A stretch of 13,268 nt of DNA from assembly GCA_018969885.1 (NCBI GenBank), contig JAGWXN010000064.1:1-13268 (forward strand), in the 5' to 3' direction. This document shows positions 1 to 9,205 of the stretch, one piece after another. A program made the translations under genes and the position numbers. The notes beneath the pieces are model-generated. The model saw only the letters and a program-made list of their open reading frames with translations. It had not been told where the DNA came from and searched no databases. Numbering within the stretch: position 1 is the first letter of the stretch; the number at the start of each line of letters is the position of its first letter. Origin of the DNA: Betaproteobacteria bacterium (GTDB taxonomy: Bacteria; Pseudomonadota; Gammaproteobacteria; Burkholderiales; Burkholderiaceae).

Positions 1-462
1 CAACTGCCGGACAGCGCCTACGGCAGCTCATTCCTGTTTGGCCCGATCGAGGAGGATAGCCGGCCGCTGGTGGCGATCCGCGCGCTCGAGTTCGATCCCG
101 CGACGCTGCGCTTCACGCTCCAGTTTGGTCGCGGTGGTGTGGGTACCCTGACGGTGGCCGAGGCGACCCCTCAGCGCACGCGCGTGATGATGGATCTGGG
201 GGTGACCTCAACCGGTCAGACGCCGTTCGCGGCGTTGCGTTCCATGTTCGTGACGATGGACAACGCCGATGCGTCCGTGGCGGCCTGGCGAGAGGGTTCT
301 GGCATGCGGTCAGCGCCTATCATCGGATTCGGTCGATTCGAATCAGGCCGCGCCCGCTTCGGTCGCGATTCCCCTTCACGGCACAACCTCAGTGCGCCGG
401 ATCATGTGTTCGCTGATTTCAGTCGGACACCTGCCGACAGCAGCGCGCGGAGTCCTCGATGA
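1..462 (+). CDS. Unrecognised protein, 3' part (5' end outside window)
   Basis: The frame is open from base 1 to a TGA at 460-462, giving 153 visible residues with no convincing start inside the window, so the gene probably begins upstream. A GTG at 70 is in frame but has no clear ribosome site. I do not recognise the family. Visible features are alternating hydrophobic stretches typical of beta strands (TLRFTLQF, GTLTVAEA, TRVMMDLGV), an aromatic/acidic patch (SMFVTMDNADAS) and a polar, Arg/Ser-rich C-terminus after SPSRHNLSAPD. There is no membrane segment in the visible part. The stop overlaps the next gene's ATG (ATGA at 459-462), which supports both being real and translationally coupled. 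That places this protein in the reductase/pterin-fold cassette as a possible binding or accessory protein; this role is inference only. Confidence 0.6.
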   Translation, partial: QLPDSAYGSSFLFGPIEEDSRPLVAIRALEFDPATLRFTLQFGRGGVGTLTVAEATPQRTRVMMDLGVTSTGQTPFAALRSMFVTMDNADASVAAWREGSGMRSAPIIGFGRFESGRARFGRDSPSRHNLSAPDHVFADFSRTPADSSARSPR

Positions 463-1322
463 ATGCGGTTACAGAGCAGCTTGCGCTGAGTCATGGTTTG
501 CCGCCGGAGCCGCCCGCGGTCGACAGCCCCGCCTGGCAGGCGTTACTTGCCGTGCGGCACGGCGATCGATCGACTGCACTTGCGTTGGCGCCGTCTGCGT
601 CGAGTCCGCAGGGGGCAACAGCGCACGCCGATGAGGCGATCCTCAACGCCCTCTATGGCCCGCTCTGTTCGGTCGCCCTTGATGAAGGCTTTGCCATTGC
701 CCATCTGGCACAGAGTCTGGATGGGCGCATTGCCACGGTTGGCGGCGTCTCGCGATGGCTGAGCGGCGACGAAGATCTGCTACACACCCATCGGATGCGC
801 GCGCTTGCCGACGCGGTGGTGGTGGGGGTGAACACCGTTCTTTACGATGATCCTCAGCTCACCGTTCGCCGCTGCACGGGTCGTCACCCGGTGAGGGTGG
901 TGATCGACCCGGAATTCCGGCTCGACGGTTCGCAGCGTGTTTTTACCGATCCGGTAGCGCCGACGCTTCTCGTCGTGGCCGCCGATCGTGCGGCGGGGCG
1001 GCAGTTCCTCGGACACGCCGAGGTCGTTCCACTGGAACGTGGAGCCGGTGGCGACCTCGACCCGGTCGCCATCCGCCGCGTACTCGCCTCGCGCGGGCTG
1101 CGCTGGCTCTTCATTGAGGGCGGTGGCACCACCGTGTCGCGGTTTCTTCGCGCCGGCGCGCTCGAGCGTTTACAGCTCACGATTGCGCCGGTCATCCTCG
1201 GCTCGGGGCGTCCTGCCCTTCAGCTGCCGGTGATCGAGGATCTGCGCGATAGTCTGAGGCCCGTCACCCGTCAGTTCCAACTCGGCATCGATACGCTGGT
1301 TGAGTGTGTCTTCCGTGCTTGA
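459..1322 (+). CDS. Stand-alone RibD C-terminal-type (DHFR-fold) reductase
   Basis: This is a predicted NADPH-dependent reductase of the RibD C-terminal/DHFR-like family, which in riboflavin synthesis reduces the ribosyl side chain of an aminopyrimidine. The reductase domain spans about residues 77-287. Family signatures are AQSLDGRIAT (84-93), SRWLSGDED (98-106), HRMRALADAVVVGVNTVL (111-128), DDPQLTV (130-136) and the nucleotide-binding FIEGGGTTVSRFL (218-230) followed by IAPVILGSG (242-250). The first ~75 residues are not a deaminase: the zinc motifs (HAE, PCxxC) of full RibD are absent, so this is not bifunctional riboflavin RibD. The start ATG at 459 overlaps the upstream stop and has GGAG six bases before it. 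The neighbours (MDR, pterin-fold protein, glycosyltransferase, methyltransferase) suggest a substrate that is a pteridine or a pyrimidine precursor. Family assignment is firm; the substrate is unknown. Confidence 0.88.
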   Translation: MNAVTEQLALSHGLPPEPPAVDSPAWQALLAVRHGDRSTALALAPSASSPQGATAHADEAILNALYGPLCSVALDEGFAIAHLAQSLDGRIATVGGVSRWLSGDEDLLHTHRMRALADAVVVGVNTVLYDDPQLTVRRCTGRHPVRVVIDPEFRLDGSQRVFTDPVAPTLLVVAADRAAGRQFLGHAEVVPLERGAGGDLDPVAIRRVLASRGLRWLFIEGGGTTVSRFLRAGALERLQLTIAPVILGSGRPALQLPVIEDLRDSLRPVTRQFQLGIDTLVECVFRA

Positions 1323-1353
1323 GCACGCACCAGCTGCGATCTGATCATTCACC

Positions 1354-2343
1354 GTGTCCGATTCCCATACCGCTCGGGCTTTCTGGGTCCGTGAACCGCT
1401 CGCGGGCGAGCTTCGTCGCGAAGCACTCCGCGATATGGGCCCAGGTGAAGCGCGCGTTCGGACGCTGGTGAGTGGCCTCAGTCGCGGTACTGAAACACTG
1501 GTGTTCGCAGGGGCGGTGCCGGCCAGCCAACGTGCGCTCATGCGCTGTCCGCACCAGGAAGGCGAGTTCCCCGGCCCGGTCAAGTATGGTTACTGCTCGG
1601 TGGGTCGGGTGGAGGCGGGGCCTTCCGATTGGACGGGTCGTCGGGTGTTCTGTCTCTATCCGCACCAGGATCGCTATGTGGTGAGCGTCGATGCGCTGGT
1701 GCCGATTCCCGACGCGGTGCCGTCCGAGCGGGCGGTGCTCGCTGCCAATCTCGAGACTGCGATCAATGGTCTGTGGGACGCAGCGCCCCGCATTGGCGAT
1801 CGGGTGGCGGTGGTGGGCGCTGGTGTGGTGGGGAGTCTTTGCGCAGCGCTGCTTGCGCGCATGCCGGGCGTCAGCGTTGAGCTGATCGATATCGACCCGC
1901 GCCGCGCGACACTGGCGGCGGCGCTGGGCTGTCGCTTTTCGCTACCGTCGCAGGCAACGCCAGAGGCCGATCTGGTGGTGCACGCGAGTGGCCACTCAAG
2001 CGGACTCGCTACAGCGCTTCGGATTGCCGGGTTTGAGGCGACCGTGCTCGAACTCAGCTGGTATGGCGAGCGCGAAGTGAGCGTACCGCTTGGCGAAGCG
2101 TTTCACTCGCGGCGTCTGACGCTGCGGTCTTCACAGGTAGGCGCGGTGGCCACGGCGCAGCGCGCGCGCTGGAGCTATCGTCGACGTCTGACGCTGGCTC
2201 TCGAACTGCTCGCTGATCCGGTGTTTGAGGCCTGCCTGGGCGGGCGCAGCCATTTTTCTGATTTACCCGAGACGCTTGCGCGTCTGACCCGCTCGCCCGA
2301 TGGTGAACTCTGCCATCGTGTGATCTACGACCAAGGCGCGTGA
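1354..2343 (+). CDS. Medium-chain (MDR) dehydrogenase, zinc-less type
   Basis: This is a 329-residue member of the MDR alcohol-dehydrogenase superfamily and a likely NAD(P)-dependent oxidoreductase. The Rossmann nucleotide-binding motif [11 protein letters not shown] is at residues 151-161, and the acidic strand end ELIDIDP (176-182) would contact the cofactor ribose. The catalytic half includes [13 protein letters not shown] (41-53) and [13 protein letters not shown] (77-89). In zinc alcohol dehydrogenases the latter region carries GHE; here it reads YGY, and the four-Cys structural zinc lobe is also missing, so a zinc-dependent alcohol reaction is doubtful. It is somewhat short for the family (usually about 340-360). 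The start is GTG at 1354, 31 bases after the previous stop, with only a weak ribosome site; no better in-frame start is visible. Its position inside the cassette implies an oxidation or reduction step on the same metabolite, which is inference. Confidence 0.85.
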   Translation: MSDSHTARAFWVREPLAGELRREALRDMGPGEARVRTLVSGLSRGTETLVFAGAVPASQRALMRCPHQEGEFPGPVKYGYCSVGRVEAGPSDWTGRRVFCLYPHQDRYVVSVDALVPIPDAVPSERAVLAANLETAINGLWDAAPRIGDRVAVVGAGVVGSLCAALLARMPGVSVELIDIDPRRATLAAALGCRFSLPSQATPEADLVVHASGHSSGLATALRIAGFEATVLELSWYGEREVSVPLGEAFHSRRLTLRSSQVGAVATAQRARWSYRRRLTLALELLADPVFEACLGGRSHFSDLPETLARLTRSPDGELCHRVIYDQGA

Positions 2344-2385
2344 CGCGTCCTTTCCCTCTCTGCCCTCTGCCCCTGGAGCCTACCT

Positions 2386-2790
2386 ATGTACGCGCTTGCC
2401 GTCTCCGATCACATCATGATTGCCCACAGTTTTCGTGGCGAGGTCTTCGGACCTGCGCAGAAGCTGCATGGCGCAACCTACGGCGTTGAAGTGGAGTTTC
2501 GACGCGCCGAGCTTGATCAGCACGGGCTGGTCTGCGATATCGGCCTCGCGCTCAATGTGCTGAAAGAGGTGCTGGCGGGCTTCAATTACCACAACCTCGA
2601 CGAGCTTCCCGATCTGGCGGGTCGTAATACCACCACCGAATTCATGGCCGGTGAAATCTTTCGCCGGATGAAGGCGCGCGTGGCGGCGGGCGCGGTGGGC
2701 CCGGGCACCGCAGGCGCAATTGAGTCGATGCGGGTGGTGCTGCGCGAGTCGCCGGTTGCGTGGGCAAGCTTCGAGGGTTCGCTGCGTTGA
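2386..2790 (+). CDS. Divergent 6-pyruvoyl-tetrahydropterin synthase / QueD-fold protein
   Basis: This 134-residue protein has the tunnel fold of 6-pyruvoyl-tetrahydropterin synthase and QueD, enzymes acting on dihydroneopterin triphosphate. Fold markers are AHSF (13-16), KLHGATYGVEVEF (26-38), a G-L-V-x-D turn (47-51), TTTEFMA (82-88) and the pterin-anchoring Glu in VLRES (Glu121). Key catalytic positions differ from the canonical enzyme. The zinc motif HGH reads HGA (His28, Ala30). The catalytic Cys four residues before that His is Ala24. The usual L-D-H-x-x-L-N reads F-N-Y-H-N-L-D (66-72). Thus His14 and His28 remain but one zinc ligand and the acid-base residues are lost or moved. The ATG at 2386 has GGAG seven bases upstream. 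The stop overlaps the next gene's TTG start. It may carry out different chemistry on a pterin-like ligand or simply bind it. Confidence 0.85.
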   Translation: MYALAVSDHIMIAHSFRGEVFGPAQKLHGATYGVEVEFRRAELDQHGLVCDIGLALNVLKEVLAGFNYHNLDELPDLAGRNTTTEFMAGEIFRRMKARVAAGAVGPGTAGAIESMRVVLRESPVAWASFEGSLR

Positions 2791-4025
2791 CCAACCGGAT
2801 TGTCTTGGCAGTGCCGGGTGCGCTTGCGCAGCGTACCGGCGGATATCTGTACGCGCAGCGGGTCGTTGACGGTTTGCGTGCCATGGGTCGCGAGGTCCGG
2901 GTGGCTGAGCTGGCAGGATGTTTTCCGCAAGCCGATGAAGCGGCGCGCGTTTCGGCCGAGGCTATGCTCGCCGCCGCAACCCCGGGGTCGGTCGTGGTGA
3001 TCGACGGGCTCGCGCTTCCCGCGTTTGATCGCTCGCTGGTGCGGGCGACGGAGCGCCTGCCGGTATTGGGCTTCATCCATCACCCGCTCGCGCTCGAAAC
3101 CGGTCTGTCGGTCGGGGCCGCAGCGAGGCTGGGAGCCATTGAAACAGCGCTCTGGTCGCGACTTGATGGCCTCATCTGTGCGAGTCCTGCGACGGCCGGT
3201 GAGGTCCTCGCGGCAGGCATTCTGCCTGGGCGAGTTGCGGTGGCCGAGCCCGGGGTCGATGTGCCGCCCCTGGATCTCGGTGCGGGGAAGGAACGGGTCG
3301 AGGGCACGGTGCGTCTGCTGTGTGTGGCCACGATCACGCCGCGTAAGAATCATCAGATGCTGGTGCAGGCGCTCGCGCGTGTGCGCTCAACAGATTGGCG
3401 TCTTGACTGCGTGGGTAGCCTCGATCGCGATCCGGCCACCGTGGCGTCGCTTCGTCGATTGATTGATTCGCTGGGACTGGCTGATCGCATCACCCTTCAT
3501 GGCGAGCAGCCCGATGCGTGGCTCGCGAAGGCCTGGCGAGAAGCCGACCTCTTTGTTCTCGCCTCCGACCATGAGGGTTACGGCATGGTCTACACCGAGG
3601 CGCTCGCGCAGGGTGTGCCGATCGTTGCGACGAATGCGGGAGCCACGCCCGATACCATCCCAGCCTCGGCTTGCCGGCTGGCGCCGCCTCGGAATGTGGC
3701 AGCGTTTGCGGCGGTGCTTCAATCGGTGATCGGCTCAGCCGAACAGCGACAGATCTTGCAAGCGGGCGCGCGCCAGGCGCGGGCCACGCTGGTGCCCTGG
3801 CCCGCTGCGGTACGGCGTTGGGCGAACGCGCTGGATCGCCTGAGCGGGCGGGTTTCCATCGGACCGGAAATGGCGAGTGGCTGTTCATCGGAGGCAGCGC
3901 GCGGTCGATGGTCTGGGGCGGGCGGGTCGGCACCGGCACACGCTGCACTTCCCGAGGCGCTGGGCGACTCGGCCCCGGGAAATGTAGCTTCGGGTGCGCG
4001 CCTTCACTCGGAGAACGCCCGATGA
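2787..4025 (+). CDS. Glycosyltransferase, GT4-like (GT-B fold)
   Basis: This is a predicted retaining glycosyltransferase of 412 residues moving a sugar from a nucleotide donor. N-terminal acceptor-domain features are RTGGYLYAQRVV (16-27) and GFIHHPLALETGL (95-107). The donor domain has a phosphate/ribose-contacting TPRKNH (184-189) and the EX7E motif in EGYGMVYTE (Glu263, Glu271). I chose TTG at 2787 because it overlaps the upstream stop (TTGA), has GAGGG about nine bases before it, and gives MTNRIVLAVPG, the expected first strand. A GTG at 2760 would add nine residues inside the previous gene with no ribosome site. No signal peptide or membrane segment is visible, so the enzyme is probably cytosolic and the acceptor is more likely a small molecule than an envelope lipid. 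After about residue 355 the C-terminus is an Ala/Gly/Ser-rich tail beyond the usual domain end. Donor and acceptor are unknown. Confidence 0.88.
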   Translation: MTNRIVLAVPGALAQRTGGYLYAQRVVDGLRAMGREVRVAELAGCFPQADEAARVSAEAMLAAATPGSVVVIDGLALPAFDRSLVRATERLPVLGFIHHPLALETGLSVGAAARLGAIETALWSRLDGLICASPATAGEVLAAGILPGRVAVAEPGVDVPPLDLGAGKERVEGTVRLLCVATITPRKNHQMLVQALARVRSTDWRLDCVGSLDRDPATVASLRRLIDSLGLADRITLHGEQPDAWLAKAWREADLFVLASDHEGYGMVYTEALAQGVPIVATNAGATPDTIPASACRLAPPRNVAAFAAVLQSVIGSAEQRQILQAGARQARATLVPWPAAVRRWANALDRLSGRVSIGPEMASGCSSEAARGRWSGAGGSAPAHAALPEALGDSAPGNVASGARLHSENAR

Positions 4026-4957
4026 GCGGTTTCGATGCCGACTGGCTCGCCCAGCGCGAACCCTTCGATCTCGCTGCCCGCTCGCGGGCTCTGGAAGACG
4101 CGTTTGCCGAGGTCTTGATGCGGCAGCGCGCGGTTCGCACAGCGCCGCTTCGTCTCGCCGATCTTGGCGGGGGGACGGCCGCGAATTTTCGTGCGCTCGC
4201 GCCCCGATTGGACGGCGATCAGCATTGGGTACTGCTCGATTTTGACCCACAGCTTCTCGATCAGGCGCCCGCCCGGATCGCGCGCTGGGCCCGTGCGCAG
4301 GGCTGGGAAGCCGTGGAATCGGCGGGCCGTTGCGAGGTGCAGGCAGGCTCCGCCCGCTGGCGGCTCGAGACGCAGAGAATCGATCTGGCGGCCTCGCTTG
4401 AAACGCTCGATGCCAGGCGATTTGACGGCATTGTCACCACGGCTTTCCTGGATCTCGTCTCCAACGATTGGCTGGCTCGGTTTGCGCGCTGGCTGGTCGA
4501 GGCCGACCGACCCCTTCTTGCGACGCTAACCGTGGACGGACGCCGTTCGTGGTATCCCAAGGTGATCGACGATGAACTGATCGACCGTGCGTTTCGCGCG
4601 CACCAGGGCGGCGACAAAGGGTTTGGCGAATCGGTCGGGCCGGGCGCGGGTGCGGCGCTGGCGGACTGTCTGCGGGCGCTCGATTGTCCCGTCGTGCTCA
4701 CCCAGAGCGACTGGCAGATCGGCGGATCCGCCGATTCAGCGATGCTCGACCGGATGGCAGACGAGGCGGTGGCGGTGGCGCTCGAAATCGATCGTGAGGC
4801 GGGCGAGCGTTTGGCGCGGTGGCGCCAGACGCGTGCGGCGCAGATTGCAAGCGGGCAGGCGCGGCTGGTCATTGGGCATGTGGATCTGCTCGCCGCACCG
4901 GGTCAACGGTCCGGCCTCAATTCACTCCGCGAAGCGCTGGCCCGGTCCGCCCGCTGA
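4022..4957 (+). CDS. Class I SAM-dependent methyltransferase
   Basis: This is a 311-residue predicted methyltransferase with the class I Rossmann-like fold. Motif I, the SAM-binding glycine loop, is LADLGGGTAANFR (45-57). The acidic strand that usually holds the SAM ribose is LLDFDPQLL (71-79). A motif IV-like stretch is FDGIVTTAFLDLVS (roughly 140-153). It then extends into a longer C-terminal half rich in Arg and Ala whose role I cannot assign. ATG at 4022 overlaps the glycosyltransferase stop (ATGA) and follows GGAG by eight bases, so it is translationally coupled. The frame is also open upstream to about 3671, but that stretch is not protein-like and lies inside the glycosyltransferase gene. 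It is the last gene of the run and is likely to methylate the product of the upstream enzymes; O-, N- or C-methylation cannot be told from sequence. Confidence 0.85.
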   Translation: MSGFDADWLAQREPFDLAARSRALEDAFAEVLMRQRAVRTAPLRLADLGGGTAANFRALAPRLDGDQHWVLLDFDPQLLDQAPARIARWARAQGWEAVESAGRCEVQAGSARWRLETQRIDLAASLETLDARRFDGIVTTAFLDLVSNDWLARFARWLVEADRPLLATLTVDGRRSWYPKVIDDELIDRAFRAHQGGDKGFGESVGPGAGAALADCLRALDCPVVLTQSDWQIGGSADSAMLDRMADEAVAVALEIDREAGERLARWRQTRAAQIASGQARLVIGHVDLLAAPGQRSGLNSLREALARSAR

Positions 4958-5104
4958 CCGGCAGCGCCTGTGGTTGACTAACGCGCGCCTACGTATCAGC
5001 GTGACCACGTCAGGCTGCGAGCCAACGGTGGTGGTGGAGAATGGCAGGTCGATCCACAACCCCTCGGCCTGGGCGCGCATCGAGTCGAACTGAGTGCCGC
5101 GTGG
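4958..5104. other. Convergent intergenic gap
   Basis: This is 147 bases between the methyltransferase stop and the yajQ stop, which converge here. I see no strong hairpin followed by a T-run on either strand, and no convincing gene. A weak 4-bp stem (GGCT-GCG-AGCC) and a 10-base CGTGACCACG near-palindrome are the only structures noticed. A short - strand frame (5080 down to 4922) is open but unsupported. Confidence 0.5.
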
Positions 5105-5590
5105 TCAGTCCCTGAAATTCTGGTAGGCGAGCGGCAGGTCGGTGACCTCTTTTTTGAGAAGCGCAATCGCCGCCTGAAGATCATCGCGCTTGGCGCCCGT
5201 GACCCGCACCGTGTCGCCCTGAATGCTTGCCTGAACTTTGAGCTTACTGTCTTTGACGAGCCGCACGATTTTCTTGGCGTGATCGCCGGGCACACCGTGC
5301 CGCACGGTAATCAGCTGTTTGACCTTGTCACCGCCAATTTTCTGAACGTCGCCGATATCGAGAAATCGCACATCAACACCGCGTTTGGCGAATTTGCCAA
5401 GCAGCACGTCGCGCACCTGACCGAGCTTGAAATCGTCGTCAGCGAAGGCGGTGAGTTCGCGCTCCTTCTGTTCGATTCGGGCATCCGAGCCCTTGAAGTC
5501 AAAACGATTGGCGATTTCCTTGTTGCTCTGATCGAGCGCATTGCGTACCTCGACCAGATTGGCTTCGCAGACGATATCGAAGGATGGCAT
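5105..5590 (-). CDS. yajQ: YajQ family nucleotide-binding protein
   Basis: This 161-residue protein matches the YajQ (UPF0234) family almost end to end. Recognisable stretches are [19 protein letters not shown] at the N-terminus, [12 protein letters not shown] (about 28-39), a repeat-like second half with [18 protein letters not shown], and the closing [10 protein letters not shown]. The family is two ferredoxin-like domains and binds nucleic acids or nucleotides. A Xanthomonas homologue is reported to bind cyclic di-GMP and act with a transcription factor. Length equals the usual ~160-163 residues. ATG (complement of 5588-5590) has AGGAG about seven bases upstream. It is the last gene of the - strand series, 39 bases after the GNAT gene, so it could share a transcript with it. 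Function in this organism is not determined by context. Confidence 0.95.
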   Translation of the reverse strand: MPSFDIVCEANLVEVRNALDQSNKEIANRFDFKGSDARIEQKERELTAFADDDFKLGQVRDVLLGKFAKRGVDVRFLDIGDVQKIGGDKVKQLITVRHGVPGDHAKKIVRLVKDSKLKVQASIQGDTVRVTGAKRDDLQAAIALLKKEVTDLPLAYQNFRD

Positions 5591-5629
5591 CGGAGGTCTC
5601 CTGATGAGCGGGGTGTTTGCGGTGACGCT

Positions 5630-6127
5630 TCAGCGCAGCATCTTCTCGAAGAACCGGGCCTGCCCCATCGAGGGGTCGAGCTGGTAGGGCGCAAACCCCG
5701 CATCGGTGTATGCCGCGATCGCCGACCGGTTACCCTCGAGCACTTCAAGCGTGAGTTTGCAGCATCCCGTGGCCCGCGCGTGTAATTCTGCCTGCGAGAG
5801 CAGGGCGCGACCGATGCCCTGCCGCCGGAAGGGCGCGGACACCATGATGTCGTGCACGTTCAGAAGAGGCTGGGCGCGGAAGGTGGAGACGCCCTCAAAA
5901 CAGTTGATAAGGCCGACAGCCTGATCGCCCGCGAACGCGAGCCATCCCGCGTAGTGCGGGCGCGCAGCCAGCATTGCGCAAAGCGACGCCCGCACCTGCG
6001 CGCTGAGCGCATGCCCACCGCCTTCGGGCGAGCGGGCGTATTCATCGAGGAGGGTGACCAGGGCCTGCGCATGAGCCGCGATCGACAGGTTGATTCTGAC
6101 GATGGGATACCGGGTGGGGGGTGTCAT
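5630..6127 (-). CDS. GNAT family N-acetyltransferase
   Basis: This 165-residue protein is a single GNAT domain that would transfer an acetyl group from acetyl-CoA to an amine or another small substrate. Motif A, the CoA pyrophosphate-binding region, is VHDIMVSAPFRRQGIGRALL (91-110), with the Q/R-x-x-G-x-G/A signature in RRQGIG. Motif B-like sequence follows as CCKLTLEVLEGNRSAIAAYTDAGF, split across residues 122-145 (conserved N-x-x-A-x-x-x-Y and GF), typical of small-molecule or protein acetyltransferases. The start ATG (complement of 6125-6127) lies 32 bases after the uup stop, with only a weak ribosome site, so coupling to uup is possible. Length is usual for the family. The substrate cannot be inferred; neighbours are housekeeping genes rather than a pathway. 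Confidence 0.9.
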   Translation of the reverse strand: MTPPTRYPIVRINLSIAAHAQALVTLLDEYARSPEGGGHALSAQVRASLCAMLAARPHYAGWLAFAGDQAVGLINCFEGVSTFRAQPLLNVHDIMVSAPFRRQGIGRALLSQAELHARATGCCKLTLEVLEGNRSAIAAYTDAGFAPYQLDPSMGQARFFEKMLR

Positions 6128-6159
6128 GGTCGATCACGGAACCGGATGGGCGACTACGA

Positions 6160-8160
<2,001 letters not shown>

Positions 8161-8176
8161 GAGAAGGCGATCGTGC

Positions 8177-9127
8177 TCAGGGGGTGGCGTGCGCGATGAA
8201 TTCGGCGGGGGCCGGGGCGCCCCACTGCGAGCTGAGACCTTCTTCAGCCGACAGCAGATTCGGGCTCGCGCGGTTGTTCAGCATGTCGGTGTCGCACCAG
8301 TGCTCATGCACCCGGCCCCAGGGGTCTTGCCAGTAGTCGAAAATTTGGCTGCCAAGCACATGACGACCGATACCCCACACATGCTGATAGCGGTTGGCGC
8401 CCTTCAGGTGCTCGTGGCCCAGCATCACATCATCAAAATTCTGCACTTCGAAGGAGATATGGTTGAGCCCGGTCTTGGGCCCTTCGATGCACAGGAAAGT
8501 GTGATGGTCGACAAACGTTTCGCCGCGATCGCAGCGGTTGAAGGACGCGATGATGTTGTCAGGAGACCCGGCATAGACATCATCCGAGCAGACCAGGCCC
8601 AGGGTTTCACGGTACCAGCGCACTTTCTCCATGGCATTCGTGGTCATGTAGACGGCGTGCGCAATTCGCTTCACCTGTGAGGGACCTCGATCGAGTCGCA
8701 TGAGTTCACCCGAGCGGCGAAGCTTTTCATCGCCCCAGTTCAGCACGTGACGGCGGGTGGGCAGTTTCGCAAGCGGCGTCATGCCGGTGATGAGTTCCAC
8801 CTCATAGCCCATCGGATCTTTCAGGCGCACCCGCTTGCCGCCCCCTGGCTCATCGACGTTTTCAATTCCAGAGGCACCCGACACTTTGCTTGCAGCCTTC
8901 AGATCGTCTTCGCTTTCAACATGGAACGCGAGACCGAGGCAGCGGGCGTCGCCACCCAGATGCGTGATGTGGATGCGCGCCTGCGGATCGGTGCCACGCA
9001 TGAACAGCCGGTCAGGGGTTCGGCTGGTGACCGCCAGGCCAAACCGGGTCAGGAATTCCTCGGATACGTCGAGGCTGGGCGATTGCAGACGGCAGTAGGC
9101 GAGGTCGGTGACCTTGACGACGGGCAT
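8177..9127 (-). CDS. Type I extradiol ring-cleavage dioxygenase (VOC family)
   Basis: This 316-residue, two-domain vicinal-oxygen-chelate protein has the length of 2,3-dihydroxybiphenyl dioxygenase-type enzymes, which open catechol-like rings with O2 and Fe(II). The C-terminal domain supplies what appear to be all three metal ligands: His157 in RIAHAVY, His223 in GLNHISFEV and Glu275 in GRVHEHW. A catalytic-type His pair is at 208-209 (FVDHHTF). The N-terminal domain (1-115) is the non-catalytic copy and ends in DPMGYEVEL. I chose ATG at 9127 because GGAGGA lies eight bases upstream and the protein begins with MPVVKVTDLAYCRL; the longer open frame to 9301 is not protein-like. It lies 177 bases downstream of an FAD hydroxylase on the same strand. 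The pairing resembles nitrotoluene-type monooxygenase plus trihydroxytoluene oxygenase, but the substrate here is unproven. Confidence 0.88.
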   Translation of the reverse strand: MPVVKVTDLAYCRLQSPSLDVSEEFLTRFGLAVTSRTPDRLFMRGTDPQARIHITHLGGDARCLGLAFHVESEDDLKAASKVSGASGIENVDEPGGGKRVRLKDPMGYEVELITGMTPLAKLPTRRHVLNWGDEKLRRSGELMRLDRGPSQVKRIAHAVYMTTNAMEKVRWYRETLGLVCSDDVYAGSPDNIIASFNRCDRGETFVDHHTFLCIEGPKTGLNHISFEVQNFDDVMLGHEHLKGANRYQHVWGIGRHVLGSQIFDYWQDPWGRVHEHWCDTDMLNNRASPNLLSAEEGLSSQWGAPAPAEFIAHATP

Positions 9128-9171
9128 GAGCGAGTCCTCCAGAGCGATGAAGTGTTGGTCACGGGGGCCTG

Positions 9172-9195
9172 TACCGCCGCTACTTGGGCGGTGGT
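9172..9195. repeat. Hairpin-forming element, copy 1 of a dispersed pair
   Basis: ACCGCC (9173-9178) and GGCGGT (9187-9192) form a 6-bp stem with an 8-base loop. The whole 24-base stretch resembles the hairpin at 12962-12988: both end in GGGCGGTGGT and both begin TACC(G/A)CCGC followed by T and ACT. It lies in the leader of the dioxygenase gene, 113 bases after the hydroxylase stop. It could be a terminator or attenuator arm, or a short REP-like element. Confidence 0.45.
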
Positions 9196-9205
9196 GACAG
9201 CGGCC

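Noticed and set aside
2586..3353. - strand open frame of 255 codons across the pterin-fold and glycosyltransferase genes
   Set aside because: Arg/Gln/His-rich shadow translation crossing two real genes on the opposite strand.
3671..4021. Upstream extension of the methyltransferase frame
   Set aside because: Gly/Ser-rich shadow within the glycosyltransferase gene; the ATGA overlap with GGAG at 4022 is the better start.
4922..5080. Small - strand frame (53 codons) in the gap after yajQ
   Set aside because: No ribosome site, overlaps the methyltransferase 3' end antiparallel, and ends in an Arg-rich run; could be noise or a remnant but cannot be supported.
5588..5605. Palindrome-like sequence around the yajQ ribosome site
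   Set aside because: GGAG-AC-CTCC has only a 2-base centre, so it cannot form a hairpin, and it is explained by the Shine-Dalgarno sequence.
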